Assembly: GCA_940337035.1 (NCBI GenBank) | Contig: CALNHX010001918.1 | Location: 62,001 to 126,000 of the forward strand | Length of the DNA stretch: 64,000 nt | Direction of reading: 5' to 3' | From: Agriotes lineatus | Lineage: Eukaryota; Arthropoda; Insecta; Coleoptera; Elateridae | Part shown: positions 1 to 10,213 of the stretch, in pieces | Position numbering within the stretch: position 1 is the stretch's first letter | Layout: each line of letters starts with the position of its first letter | Notes under the pieces: model-generated | Databases searched by the model: none | Told to the model about the DNA's origin: nothing | Seen by the model: only the letters and a program-made list of their open reading frames with translations | Translations under genes and position numbers: made by a program

Positions 1-578
1 CCCTAATTCTTTCCAGTAATTCAGCTACATCTCGAACCATGTATTCATATGTCTCCCTAGGACCTAGGTTACTCGATCTTACATCTTTTGACATTTGATA
101 CTTCTTAGACTTGTAACTCCCCTTGGCCCTTCCTACAATTCTGAATTTTACACTATACAACTTCAGTTATATGTTAAGAAAGGTATATATTATGTATTAT
201 ATACTTCTCACTTAGCTTCACCTTTTTTCCTTTGACAGTAACGACTGTAATGAGCAGTGCGCCCAGCGTTTGCTTAGTGTTTGGGAGAATATGGAAAATC
301 GTCTGTAATCTAGTAGCTAGCATTCTATTTCCAAGTGTTTTCTGCACTAAATGAACTTCGTAATATCTTTCTCATCATGTTTGGAAATTCATGTTCCTTA
401 CTCTTGTATTTTTGTTTACTTCTCTTCCTCACTTCCTAAACAAGTTCTTTTAATTCTTCATCAGTTGCAATTAGTAGCTTATAATTTCTTATACACTTAT
501 CCTATTCTGTTGTCCCTTTATTCTTGTTCATGCTTGCAAGTGTAAGTCCAAAGTGTTAAATGCACTATCTAATTGCAG
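1..578 (+). other. Intronic/upstream sequence of the chitin-binding gene
   Basis: AT-rich sequence ending in the splice acceptor AG at 577-578. A second good acceptor (pyrimidine tract then CAG) ends at 238, and 240-308 reads open for about 22 codons with two Cys, but no donor in the right phase to join the exon at 579 is visible. I treat 239-300 only as a possible upstream exon. Nothing else is recognisable here. Confidence 0.4.
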
Positions 579-1308
579 GTACTTCAGATGCCGAAACGGA
601 TCGGCAGAGGCCATCACCTGCCCCGCAAGGCACGTGTACAACCAGACCTTGGCGAAGTGCGTCGTGAAACTGGAAGCCTCGGACTGCTTTCAGGCGAAAT
701 GCACCTTTCTGAACCCCGTGCAGACGTATCCTGGAGACCCATCCCTTTACTACCAGTGCACGGGGATCACGCCCAAGCTGCAGGCGTGCCCCGAAAACTC
801 TGTCTTCAACCCGGCGACCAAGAAATGCGAGAGCGTTTGCAGGAACGTTGGCCTGCTGCCCAATCACAAGAACTGCAGCGAGTTCATCAGCTGCGAGTCG
901 GCGAGCTCAGCCGTTGCAAGGAGCTGTGCCCCAGGATTCGGCTTCAACCCTGTCCAGGGCAAATGCCAGAAGGGCTTAGATCGGTTGTGCTTTGAGATAT
1001 CTGGGTTCAATCGTGACCTGGTGCACTTGCTGAAGCTGCCCGAGGTCATTCAAGCCGTGCTTTCGCAGATAATCCAGCTGCTGGCAAGGTTTAACATCGA
1101 CTATGCCTCCCTTCTGAAATTCGGCCTCCCCGAAGAGCTGCTATCAGCAGCCCTGCTGGTCGGCGATTATGTTTTGACGCATGGGTTCAGGCCTCCTCCT
1201 ATGCTGGCGAAGTATATTATGGAAACTATACTCCCTTTTCTGCCGCCAGAGTTGAAGGTTATGTTAGAAATGGTGTTAACTATTATTTTTGGCAACTCCT
1301 GGCGCTGA
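579..1308 (+). CDS. Terminal exon of a chitin-binding (CBM14/peritrophin-A) protein
   Basis: Partial gene; the start lies upstream of the window or in an unseen exon. The acceptor AG at 577-578 leaves one base of a split codon, then the frame is open to TGA at 1306-1308. The protein opens inside a CBM14 domain (YFRC, then Cys at ITC, AKC and SDC). A second domain follows with the YYQC and VFNPATKKC signatures, then a third (NCSEFISC to GFNPVQGKC), which has all six expected Cys. Domain two appears to lack Cys 2 and Cys 6. About 100 residues of Cys-free, Leu/Ile-rich tail end in GNSWR. CBM14 proteins are normally secreted and bind chitin in the peritrophic matrix or cuticle; the signal peptide would be in a missing exon. 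The GC content is clearly higher than in the flanks. Confident of the family, not of the orthologue. Confidence 0.85.
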
Positions 1309-1404
1309 ATTGTAATAACATCAGTGGACATATCTAAGAAACCAATATAAAAATACCATTAAAAATGTGAAAGTTTGCATGACTATTGTAACTTACTGTA
1401 TGGA

Positions 1405-1410
1405 AATAAA
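1405..1410 (+). promoter_or_regulatory. Polyadenylation signal of the CBM14 gene
   Basis: AATAAA lies 97 nt after the stop codon. A second AATAAA at 1488-1493 is an alternative. This supports 579-1308 being the last exon. Confidence 0.55.
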
Positions 1411-1493
1411 TGCGGTGCACTGATATGCTACACAATTTTTTCTCTAAATTATAGCCTAATTATACGTTTGATTAAAAAATAAGTACAATAAAA

Positions 1494-2509
1494 CACTAAC
1501 TGGAAAATTATGATATACCTACGTCTTCAAATTGTTGACTTTTGCTTTTATCAACAGTTCCTGATAAACATGTTTTCACCTCCGTTTATTATGTTTGTTT
1601 TACAATTACTTAGATCCTTAGAGTCGCTTCGCTAAGGACCATAAGACGATTAAAACTTTATGAGGGGCAATTTTACGTCCATTAGTGCTTGGCAATTATA
1701 ATAACTACCCATAATGTGCCATTAACTAAACAGAGACACGTCTGTTGGGGTCATTTTCTAGGTAAACATTTTGTTTACTTTGAAGTGTAGTGATTTCAGA
1801 AGAGGAGTTTGTATACTCGCAGAAAAAAATGCCAGAAGAGTATATACGCGTTGTTATAGTGCCAACACTAAAGAAAGGTATTCAACCTTGTTAAACATTA
1901 GTTACTCTCGTTTTAAAGTTGTGAAGCAATTCATTTGGTTAATCAGCTCAAGAATGTGCTGCCATGGCAGGGCAGCATTCTGGTCGGCACAACGCACTAG
2001 ATCGCCGATGATGTTATACAACACTACTCAGCAAAATCCGTCTACAAAAGAATGAACAAACTGCAGAGTTTTGTTAAATATTCATTTTGTATTATGTTTA
2101 ACAACTAAATCATCAAATATTACTCTAACAGGTTGAAACAATTTTTTGGCTTTGCCTAATTGTTTCGCCATTTATCCAATTATTTCAGGCTTAACCTGTA
2201 TATTTTTATTTAAATTATAATTCCTTTTGCATTTCGAATTCGTAAATTTTCCAAACCAACGTATTTTCTACCTGCATCAAGCTCTTATCGTTTGCGCAAT
2301 GCCCTCTCGACCCCGCGCTATCTCTTATCAGAGTCCGAGCCTTCTTTCGGGCACGAAATTCTTCGTCCGGGCATTTTGCTGTCTTCGCTTGAGCCCGCCG
2401 ATATCGGCGCGGCTAAGCCTTGTTTTTAATTATGTCGAATTACGTGCGCTCAACTAATTTCAATGAGCAGTTTGTGTTTTCTAAGGGCTGATTATTATCA
2501 GGTATGTTT
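1494..2509. other. Intergenic sequence, no feature recognised
   Basis: No exon-like reading frame with splice signals or protein similarity is seen. The more GC-rich stretch at 2290-2460 may belong to the repeat that is clear from about 2510, because weak resemblance to the inverse of 34.6-34.8 kb is visible, but I could not align it with certainty. Confidence 0.4.
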
Positions 2510-3640
2510 ACGCTACTTGGTTTGACATTCAATTGTAGTAATTTCCCGTTTTGTTATTAGCTCTTTTCTTGGAAATTCTAATTAACCTTCGAACAAAAAC
2601 GTTGTGGACCTGCTGCTTAATATTGGGAACGCTCCGAAATATCTTCTCGACCCCTATGCTAACCCTAGACGCTGAACGTAGGATGTCGTTTAGCCCGCTT
2701 TAAGCTGTTTCGATCCCTGCCTGCCACAGTTTTTTCTACCGATAAGGTTAGTTTCCAAGATTATTAATTACACCGACCGTCAACGAGTTTTGGGTTCGGG
2801 CAAATTACTTCGGCAGCCTGCAACGATTTGCGAATTTTTAATAACCATTACTACTTGAAATTATTATCGCCTGTTCATGGCAATGTTTAAATGCACTTTG
2901 TTATCTACAATGTCATTCCAAGGGCTTGATTTGTTTGCAGCCTTTGAACTTTAAATTGTTATCACGTGCTCAAAGCATTAATTAAATGTACTGTATCATT
3001 AACAGTGTAATTCAAATGCATTATTTGTTTGCAATTGGTAACTTTTAATCCATATTCATATGATCATTTTTACGTCTATTAATTACATGCTTTTGTAAAA
3101 AAGTGCTTTCACGCTACTTTGTGTCAACACCGAGATAACGGCTAAAACACATGATTGGAATAAGCTTAATCCTTCATTAAATTGTGATCACATGTAAATT
3201 AAGGACCCTAAAAGAGGTTCAATTTTTATTATATGCGTGCTGCATTTTTCATACATATTGGAAACGTTATATTTTAATATATTGAAATCATGACAATAAT
3301 AATTTATCAATGATCTTACATGACAGCCATTTATTATTTATTAAATAAACTTTAGCTGGTTGTAATTATTTTGTTATTTACTTGATATCTTTTGATTTCT
3401 GGCGCCCATTTCCATTTTCCTTTCTTTTTTTGAAGACATTCCAGGGTACATAGCTGATGATTTGAACCTACGATCTAAGGCCGCCGATATTTGAGCTAGT
3501 CGGCCATCGCGGTGAGTAAGAAACAGTTTTTCAGAGCTTCCGCGGTGTATAACGGAATAGGGGGGTTGATCTGCGATTGTATTACCATTATTATTAGTAA
3601 CCAATCGCAGGGTGGCTTCTCTATTTTTGTTTCAAGGTGT
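2510..3640 (+). repeat. Old interspersed repeat, copy 1
   Basis: This region matches, in inverted orientation and with divergence, about 33450-34560. Shared landmarks in order are a TAGTAATTTCCC...TTATTAGCTCTT block (about 2535-2565), a CCGAGATAACGG block (about 3130), AAAGAGGTTC (about 3211), TGGCGCCC (about 3400) and GGGGGGTTGATCTGCGATT (about 3560). It includes a tRNA-like segment on the minus strand (3458-3498). No coding capacity is seen. It could be a SINE-bearing composite, an LTR leader or a non-autonomous element; boundaries are approximate. Confidence 0.6.
3458..3498 (-). other. tRNA-like segment with A-box and B-box motifs
   Basis: On the minus strand TAGCTCAAATATCGG resembles an RNA polymerase III A box, and GGTTCAAATCA about 30 nt later resembles a B box (consensus GGTTCRANNCC). 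No full cloverleaf is evident, so this is a possible SINE-type promoter, not a tRNA gene. The inverted copy near 33590-33640 keeps a more decayed version. Confidence 0.35.
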
Positions 3641-3814
3641 TTGGTAATATTTCATTTATGCTAAGTATGTAAAATTTTGTATAAAAAAGGAATAGGTTTT
3701 AATTAATAAATCAGTATTAATCTTGCTACACAAGGAATTCCTATAAATTACAATAATGCTCAATTATGCTTTAGGAAAACAAATACTGTGATCCAGAAAT
3801 TGTTCATCTTTTCA

Positions 3815-4177
3815 GTTGTTCTTCCACATTATATAGCCTTACTCCTTCTTTGTTTTTAATAATTGGGCAGTCATGTATAAAGTTTTTCTTCCTCGTAATA
3901 TCGTTTTTGAGGCAGGAAAGGTTTTCTCTGTTGCGTAACCTGTGAAGATTCAGCTTTACTCGATCTAATGCGTTAGTACTTTTTGCTGTTGCAACTCTGA
4001 GTCTAATAGTTGCAATTACTAGTTGGTGATCGCTTACGTCATCAGCGCCTCAATAGCTTCTGACATTCAATAGGGATCTCCTCCACTTGTTGCTAATTGC
4101 TAGGTGGTCTATTTGGTTGGCGGTACGATTGTCTGAGGAGAGCCAGGTTACTTTGTGTACCTGCTTGTGTGAGAAAA
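3815..4177 (-). pseudogene. LINE endonuclease C-terminal fragment
   Basis: Read on the minus strand, translation gives segments typical of the end of an apurinic-type LINE endonuclease: HKVTW, then RTANQIDHLAISNKWRRSL, then DVSDHQLVIATIRLR. The frame needs small corrections and no reverse transcriptase follows on this strand. It is abutted at its 5' side by an unrelated LINE fragment in the opposite orientation. Confidence 0.65.
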
Positions 4178-4560
4178 TTGTAAATAACATAGCTGGGAAT
4201 ATTGCACCGCAAGTGAAAGCTCATTTATTCGCAGACGATCTTGTCATGTATCATACTAGCAAAAGATCACAAATTAATCAAAACAAATGACCGCAATCCA
4301 TAGACAATCTATATGCATGGAGTAAAGTAAATGGTTTGTCGTCCTCACCTGACCAAACAAAATTGACAAACTTCATCAGACTCACACAGAATATTACAAC
4401 ATTATTGAACTACATTAAGATAACTGGAATATTTAGTCAACTGTAGAATATCTGTAGCAAACATGTAAAATGTAATTTATGTTATTGTTATGCAAATATG
4501 TTTAATGGTGTCAAATACCGCAATAGTTAATGACACCGTAAGCCTATTAATAAAAAAAAT
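4178..4560 (+). pseudogene. LINE reverse-transcriptase fragment and 3' end
   Basis: The translation contains APQVKAHLFADDLVMY, the catalytic F-A-D-D box of Jockey-like reverse transcriptases, followed after a stop by SIDNLYAWSKVNGLS. The similarity then fades into a 3' UTR that finishes with an A-rich tail (AATAAAAAAAAT, about 4550-4561). It is a 5'-truncated, decayed copy. Confidence 0.65.
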
Positions 4561-4672
4561 ATGGATAATTTAGTGCTAAAATCTTGCCCTCAAATATTAT
4601 TTTTGGTTTGGAAATCAATTAATATATATTAATAAATATAATAAAAATAAATATATTTATTTGGTGCTCAGT

Positions 4673-4882
4673 GAAATACAACCCATAACAAATAAATATC
4701 CAAGCACATAGTATCAGTGATAAGACAAACGAATAATGTACCTAACCAAATATACTTTTGGGTGGTGGCAAGTGATAAAAACAAATGAATACACAAGTAA
4801 ATAATGCTATTAATGGTAAAAACAAACGCAATTACCAGGCTACTAATAAAATAATATGCAAGCACATACTGTCAGTTATAGG
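4673..4882 (+). repeat. Degenerate ~150-bp satellite-like repeat, first block
   Basis: This block shares an ordered series of short phrases with 6110-6520 and 7112-7230: ATATGCAAGCACATACTGTCAG, then GACAAACGAATAATGTA, then GTGGTGGCAAGTAGTAAAAA, then AATGAATACACAA, then GGTAAAAACAAATGCAATT, then CAGGCTACTAA (each approximate). The order and spacing suggest a tandem unit of about 150 bp, now eroded and broken up by insertions. Confidence 0.6.
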
Positions 4883-5086
4883 TAGATAATAAGTTTTTAT
4901 GTACATATCTACATATTTTGTTTGACAATTAATGTCACGTATTTAACATTTACGTATCGCAGCCTAAGGAATCTCCCTAACGAGTTTTGTTTTACATAAA
5001 ACTTAATATTTCAAGGTTTTACCACATATTTCAACTTCTAGTTGGATATAAAATAAATCTTTAAAATTTTACTAGAAATAGTAATT

Positions 5087-5203
5087 TATTATACAAAACG
5101 ATAAAGTAAAATTTTATCCACGAGTGAATCATTTAACGTCGAGACGTAAATGATTCACATGACTGGATAGTAATAACTGTATCGTCGTGTATAATACAAA
5201 ATT
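5087..5203. mobile_element. Short palindromic MITE
   Basis: A near-perfect hairpin: GTGAATCATTTAACGTC pairs with GACGTAAATGATTCAC at the centre, and the outer arms pair ATTATACAAAACGATAAAG with its diverged complement at 5180-5203. The 117-bp length and terminal inverted repeats fit a foldback MITE. No coding sequence. Confidence 0.6.
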
Positions 5204-6109
5204 CTTGTCTATAGCAAGAACTTTAACAATTTCAAAATAAAATAAGGAAAGTCAATCACATTTTAAAATCTCAGTAGCTAGATTGGGTTGCTAGGATAAT
5301 ACGAAACTGTAATATTTAATTTAAATAAGTTAGAAAATTAAATTACTTTATCTACTCTTGATGTTAAAGTGCTACTTTATCTACCCTTGCTGTTAAAGTA
5401 ACACTTGACCCTTTGTTTTGAGTCAATTAAAGCACACTTTAACGTTTGCTATAGAAAAAAACATATTTGACTGCCTGATTTATCAATGATACCCTAGTTT
5501 TGTTATTTTCTTCGAATGCAGTGCCATCCGAAGAAGTTAAACTTTGGTCTTCAATGTGTTAATTAATTTTGCTCAATCAAATGCCGCCAACATGAAATTT
5601 GCTCCCATTACATCGTATGATGCCCAGCAGTTATTTTGTGTATAAAAACATTCTAATAAACATATGACACAACGCTTTGCTTGGTAGTTTCAATATGATT
5701 TTTAACTGCAATAAATTCCATTAAATTTTAACACAGAAAAATCATTTTTTAGCTTTATATTCTATTACGTTTTTTTGTTCTGTGTGCATTGTAACGTTAT
5801 ATAAAGTTGTTTAATTTTTTAGTGTAATTTGCTTAAGATGTATAAATAAATGTGAAGTTTTTAATTTATCTAATGTAGCCTGTAACATTTGTAGTATGTA
5901 AGACTACAAAAATAGATAAAAGTTGTTATTTTTCAAAAATGCAGTTTAATATTTATTATTTTTTTAAAAAAAAGGTAAATAGGTATCTGCATATTTTTAA
6001 TTATTACTGCATGTTAAATCCATATTTGCCTTTTATAGGCGCATAAGAATTTTTTTTTAAATTTTTAGTGCATAAATCCGATCTCTAGGAACGGGACACA
6101 TGAATAATG
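5204..6109. other. AT-rich sequence separating two satellite blocks
   Basis: No gene is seen. A short direct repeat (GTTAAAGTGCTACTTTATCTAC region and the following GCTGTTAAAGTAACAC, about 5360-5405) is the only local structure noticed. The stretch probably represents one or more insertions into the satellite. Confidence 0.35.
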
Positions 6110-7230
6110 TAAACTAATGTAATTTTAGGTGGTCACAAGTAGTAAAAACAAATGCAATTTCCAGACTACTAACTGAAGAATGCCAGTGGCAAAAGAAACG
6201 AATAATGTAAACAAATGCAATATCCGGTAGCGACAAGAGGTAAAACACAAATAAATACTGTTAGTGGCAAAAACAATGCAATTGTCATGTTAGGTACTAA
6301 CAAATGCATACGTAAGCCACATTGTCAGTTGCAAGACAAACAGATAATGTAAACAAATACAATTTTCAGTGGTGGCAAGTAGTAAAAATAAATGAATACA
6401 CAACAAGTGCTGCTGTTAGTGGTAAAAACAAATGCAACTGTCAGATTATTAACAAATGAATATGCAAGCACATACTGTAAATGGTAAAAACAAATGAATA
6501 CACAATAAGTGATGTTAACACATGCAAATGTCAGGCTAATAACAACTACAGCTGGTCAAACGAGAAGTTTCAGACTTCAGATGTGCAGAACAGGAAGCAA
6601 GACAGCATTCGGACTTACTCCTGATTCCCCACTTCATCAAAGCACACTCAGTAAACCAACTTATTGGCCTATTGAGCTTCATTACCTAATGGAAATAGTG
6701 TCAAATGAGTGACGTAACGAGTTACTTATCCCACTGGAGTAGATAAAATAAATAATACAAGGGCAAAATAGCCAAACATGATCCACACAAAAAGGAAATA
6801 TTCCATAAGTAAATATTATATACCGATGGGCCCATAATTACATATAACAAAAGTGAGAAAAAGCAAAAAAAAAAAAAGAAGAAGACCCATACAAGCAAAA
6901 TTTCAGCAAAGTAAGCTCATTGTACATTTTTATGATTTTTTCCAAAAAATTTAATAAAAAATGTTTCTGTCAAATTTGACGTTACAATGTCATAATTAAA
7001 ATCAGCGCCAAGCCTAGTAACGTTTTTTTGTTAAACTTCTTCTTACTCAAGATTTTTTTTTGTTCATGCCATCTTATTGCTGTTACATTTAATTATGGGC
7101 CCAGCGGTATATCACCTTGTCAGTGGTGAAACAAATGAGTACGTAAGCATAACAATGACAATGGACAATAGGAAATGCAATTGTTACTTATTGGTAACAA
7201 ATAAATCTGCACTAATAACAATAAAAAATT
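6110..7230 (+). repeat. Degenerate ~150-bp satellite-like repeat, second and third blocks
   Basis: Blocks 6110-6520 and 7112-7230 carry the same ordered phrases as 4673-4882 in the same orientation. The array is interrupted by a MITE at 6819-7111 and by unrelated sequence around 6540-6818. At least four unit equivalents are present in total. No protein is encoded. Confidence 0.6.
6819..7111. mobile_element. MITE with TATACCG...TGGGCCCATAATTA termini
   Basis: Terminal inverted repeats of about 31 bp: the left end reads TATACCGATGGGCCCATAAT and continues TACATATAACA; the right end is its near-perfect complement (TGTTACATTTAATTATGGGC and CCAGCGGTATA). The 293-bp interior is AT-rich with an A-rich run and no coding capacity. 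The inverted repeat may include a TA target duplication. Superfamily not assigned. Confidence 0.65.
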
Positions 7231-7566
7231 GTGATTGGTGGTGGTCAACTGGTCAATAGTGATAGTGAATAAATGCCACAAATTTCCACAAAAACAAGAG
7301 CAAACTCTGAAAATAATACAAAATAATAACTCCAACTGGAGAACCAGTTAACAACCACCCTAAAAGTAATAAAAAATCACACTTACTAAAACTAGTAAGT
7401 CTAAATTGAAACAAAGAAACTCGAGTACTTTGATACCATAAAGGTGAAAATCGCATGAAAAATTTGAATTTGCGCTACTAACTGTAAAAGCCCACGAATT
7501 CAAAAAGCGAGAAAAACCGAGAATTTTAAATTTCAACTAATAATAATGGGGAAATAAACACTAAAT

Positions 7567-10213
7567 ATGGAAAACATGTTCAGTCAAATCATGAGTCAAC
7601 TAACATCGCTTAATAACAAAATGGACACGGTAAAACAAGAAATAACAACAGAAACTATAAGAAACTCAAGGAAATAGTAGAACGGCAAAGAGGAAAAATT
7701 TAATCACTAGAAAGGGAGACATGAAATAGAAACTTAATTATATGCGAAATACCCGAAATCCAAAATGAAACAGGAGAAGAATTAATTGAAACAATAATAC
7801 AAATATTCACAAACATGGAAGTACACACATTAAAAAATGACATAGATTTTATATACAGAATTGGAACACTCCAAGAAGGCAAAACAGACTTGTAAAATTA
7901 GGTCTCACCACAAGAATCACGAAAACTGAAATCACAGGAAGTGTGAGAAAGCTAAAAGGAATCAAAATTGGGATTAGAAAAGAGTTGGGAAACTAGGAAA
8001 AACCTAATACCACACCTTAAGGAGGCTAAAAAGATTCAAAGCAACAATTAAGGACAACAGACTAATAGTAAATAAAGAAGCTTACATGGTAAAACAGTTG
8101 CAACAAGCCAAGAAAGATAAGACTCAAAAAACCACAGGAAAAAAAGACCTAACAAAGAGTCATCAACATCAACAAGTACAAGAACCGAACAAGACATGAA
8201 GAAGATAAAAGATCAAAGCTTAGAAAAAACGAAAAACAGGAAACAACTAATCAAACACGATTAAATACAAAACTACATAAAGTAAACAAACAAGCAACAA
8301 AGCTAACAGATGACGACGACCACGCTAATCCCACGAACTTGAATACTACCGAAACAAATAAAAATATAACCCTCTCTATGTGGTTGGACAAGGAGCCAAC
8401 CACCCCTTTCCAGAAAACAAAACCGACTGTGAAGGCTTGACAAAATCTAAACAATAGAAAAGAACTAAAAATATACTCATGGAACGTCAAAACACTGTAT
8501 AAAACTGGAGCCCTACAAACACTTATTGGAATCCTAGATAATTATGAAATAAACATAATAGCAATACAAAAATTGAAATGGGAAGAAAATGGAATCTTAA
8601 GACACCAAAAACTCTACCATATTTTATACTGGCCATGAATCACAACATGTTAATGGAACTGGATTCCTAATAAAAAAAAACAACTAAAACATATAGTATT
8701 GAACTTCAAAGCAATAAATGATAGAATAAGTTAGTATAATCAGAATAAAAAGTATCTTTTTCAACTATAGCTTGATAAATTCATATGCACCGACTGAAGA
8801 CAAACTTGATGTGACAAAAAAATAATTCTAGGAACTTATAGACAGTGTCCCCCAAATGATATAAATCATCCTAGGAGACCTATATGCTAAAATAGACCAA
8901 GAAAACATATATCACCCAACAATAGAAAAATACAGCCCACACCCTAAAAGCCTCGACAACGAGAGAGCACAAACACACCTAGCAACTTCACTGAATATGG
9001 TAATTGCCGATACACGATTTCAACATAAGCTTATTCATAAATTCATCTGGAGATCACCTGATGGAAAAACCCTAAACACAATAGACCATTTCGTTATAGA
9101 TGCAAGGCATAACTCAAATGTACGGCATGTCAGAACGTTCAGAGGGTGCAACATTTACTCAGACCACTTTATGATCACAAAAGCAAAGTTCTCACTCATA
9201 AAAGAAGAACGGGGCCAACATAGCAAAAAATATAACGTCCAAAATTTGAAAACTACCACTGCATTTGTAGAAAACTTAGAAAATAATCTCACACAGATAC
9301 CGATACAAGAAACAGTTGAAGAAAAATGGCAACACTGCACAAAAGCAATAGCAGAAACAGCAAAGAGCATACTGGGCTATGAAAAAAGCAAAAGAAATCA
9401 ATGGTTTGATGAAGATTGTTGAGGACGCTACAAAAAATCAAAATGATGCTTATCTAAGAATGTTACAGGAACCCAACCAACACACAAGAGAAAAATACAC
9501 AATATTACGAAAAGAAGAGAAAAAATTACTCAAAAAAAGAAAACCTACTATGAAAAATAATTTCAAAGAGTAGAAAAATACAACCAGAAAGCAAGTAGAA
9601 AACTATAACAAACGGTAAATCATATAAAAAAAGAATTCAAAACCAGAACCAGAATGTGCAGGGATAAAGAGGATAACATCATAAATGAAAAGAACAAGAA
9701 CAGAAAAGGAGGAACAAATACTAAAAGAAGACATGGATGAAGAAAATTGTCATGTGCCATCAAGGAGTAAAGTAAGAAAATCAATCCAAAAACAAAAGAG
9801 CAACAAATCTCCGGGATCAGACAGTCTCCCAGCCGATCTATTTAGAAAAGGTAGAAAAGCTATAGAAGAACAGATACATCATATAATAAAACAAATATGG
9901 AAGCAAGCCAAAATCCCTAACGAATGGAACCTCGGTATGAACTGTCCCCTACATAAAAAGAGCACATAACTGGAATGCAGCAACTATAGACCGATAACCC
10001 TTCTTAACATAGCATATAAAATATTTACAAGCATCCTCGTAAGCAGAATACAACCATAAACAGAGGCGGAGATTGGAAACTAAAAATGTGGATTTCACAA
10101 AGGCAGATCAACGACGGATCAAATAAGTACTCTCCGACAAATTGCCCAAAAAACCTGGGAAATGAACATAGAAACCCACCACCTCTTTATAGACTTCAAA
10201 GGCACATATTCAG
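7567..10213 (+). pseudogene. LINE A, 5' part (ORF1, endonuclease, RT start)
   Basis: A decayed non-LTR retrotransposon. ORF1 begins at ATG 7567 (MENMFSQIMSQLTSLNNKMD, coiled-coil-like) and continues through several frameshifts with an L1-type ORF1 segment (LIICEIPEIQNETGEE; DIDFIYRIG). ORF2 follows from about 8466 with the endonuclease start (IYSWNVKTLYKTGALQTLIG) and its C-terminal part in an open stretch 8997-9422 (FIWRSPDGKTLNTIDHFVID, then FRGCNIYSDHF). The RT region begins near 9685 (NKSPGSDSLPADLF; SNYRPITLLNIAYKIFTS; CGFHKGRSTTDQI) and breaks inside LFIDFKGTYS at about 10213, where LINE B is inserted. The reading resumes at 14292. Confidence 0.8.

Noticed and set aside
239..300. Possible upstream exon of the CBM14 gene (NDCNEQCAQRLLSVWENMEN)
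   Set aside because: Good acceptor, but the open frame ends in TAA and no donor gives the phase required by the exon at 579; the Cys spacing does not complete the first CBM14 domain.
351..545. 64-codon open frame
   Set aside because: Low-complexity Leu/Ser/Tyr composition in intronic AT-rich DNA without splice or family support.
3399..3406. TGGCGCCC read as an LTR primer-binding site
   Set aside because: No TG...CA terminus directly precedes it and no second LTR was found; kept only as a shared block of the repeat pair.
3458..3498. A genuine tRNA gene
   Set aside because: A and B box-like motifs only; no acceptor stem or cloverleaf could be paired.
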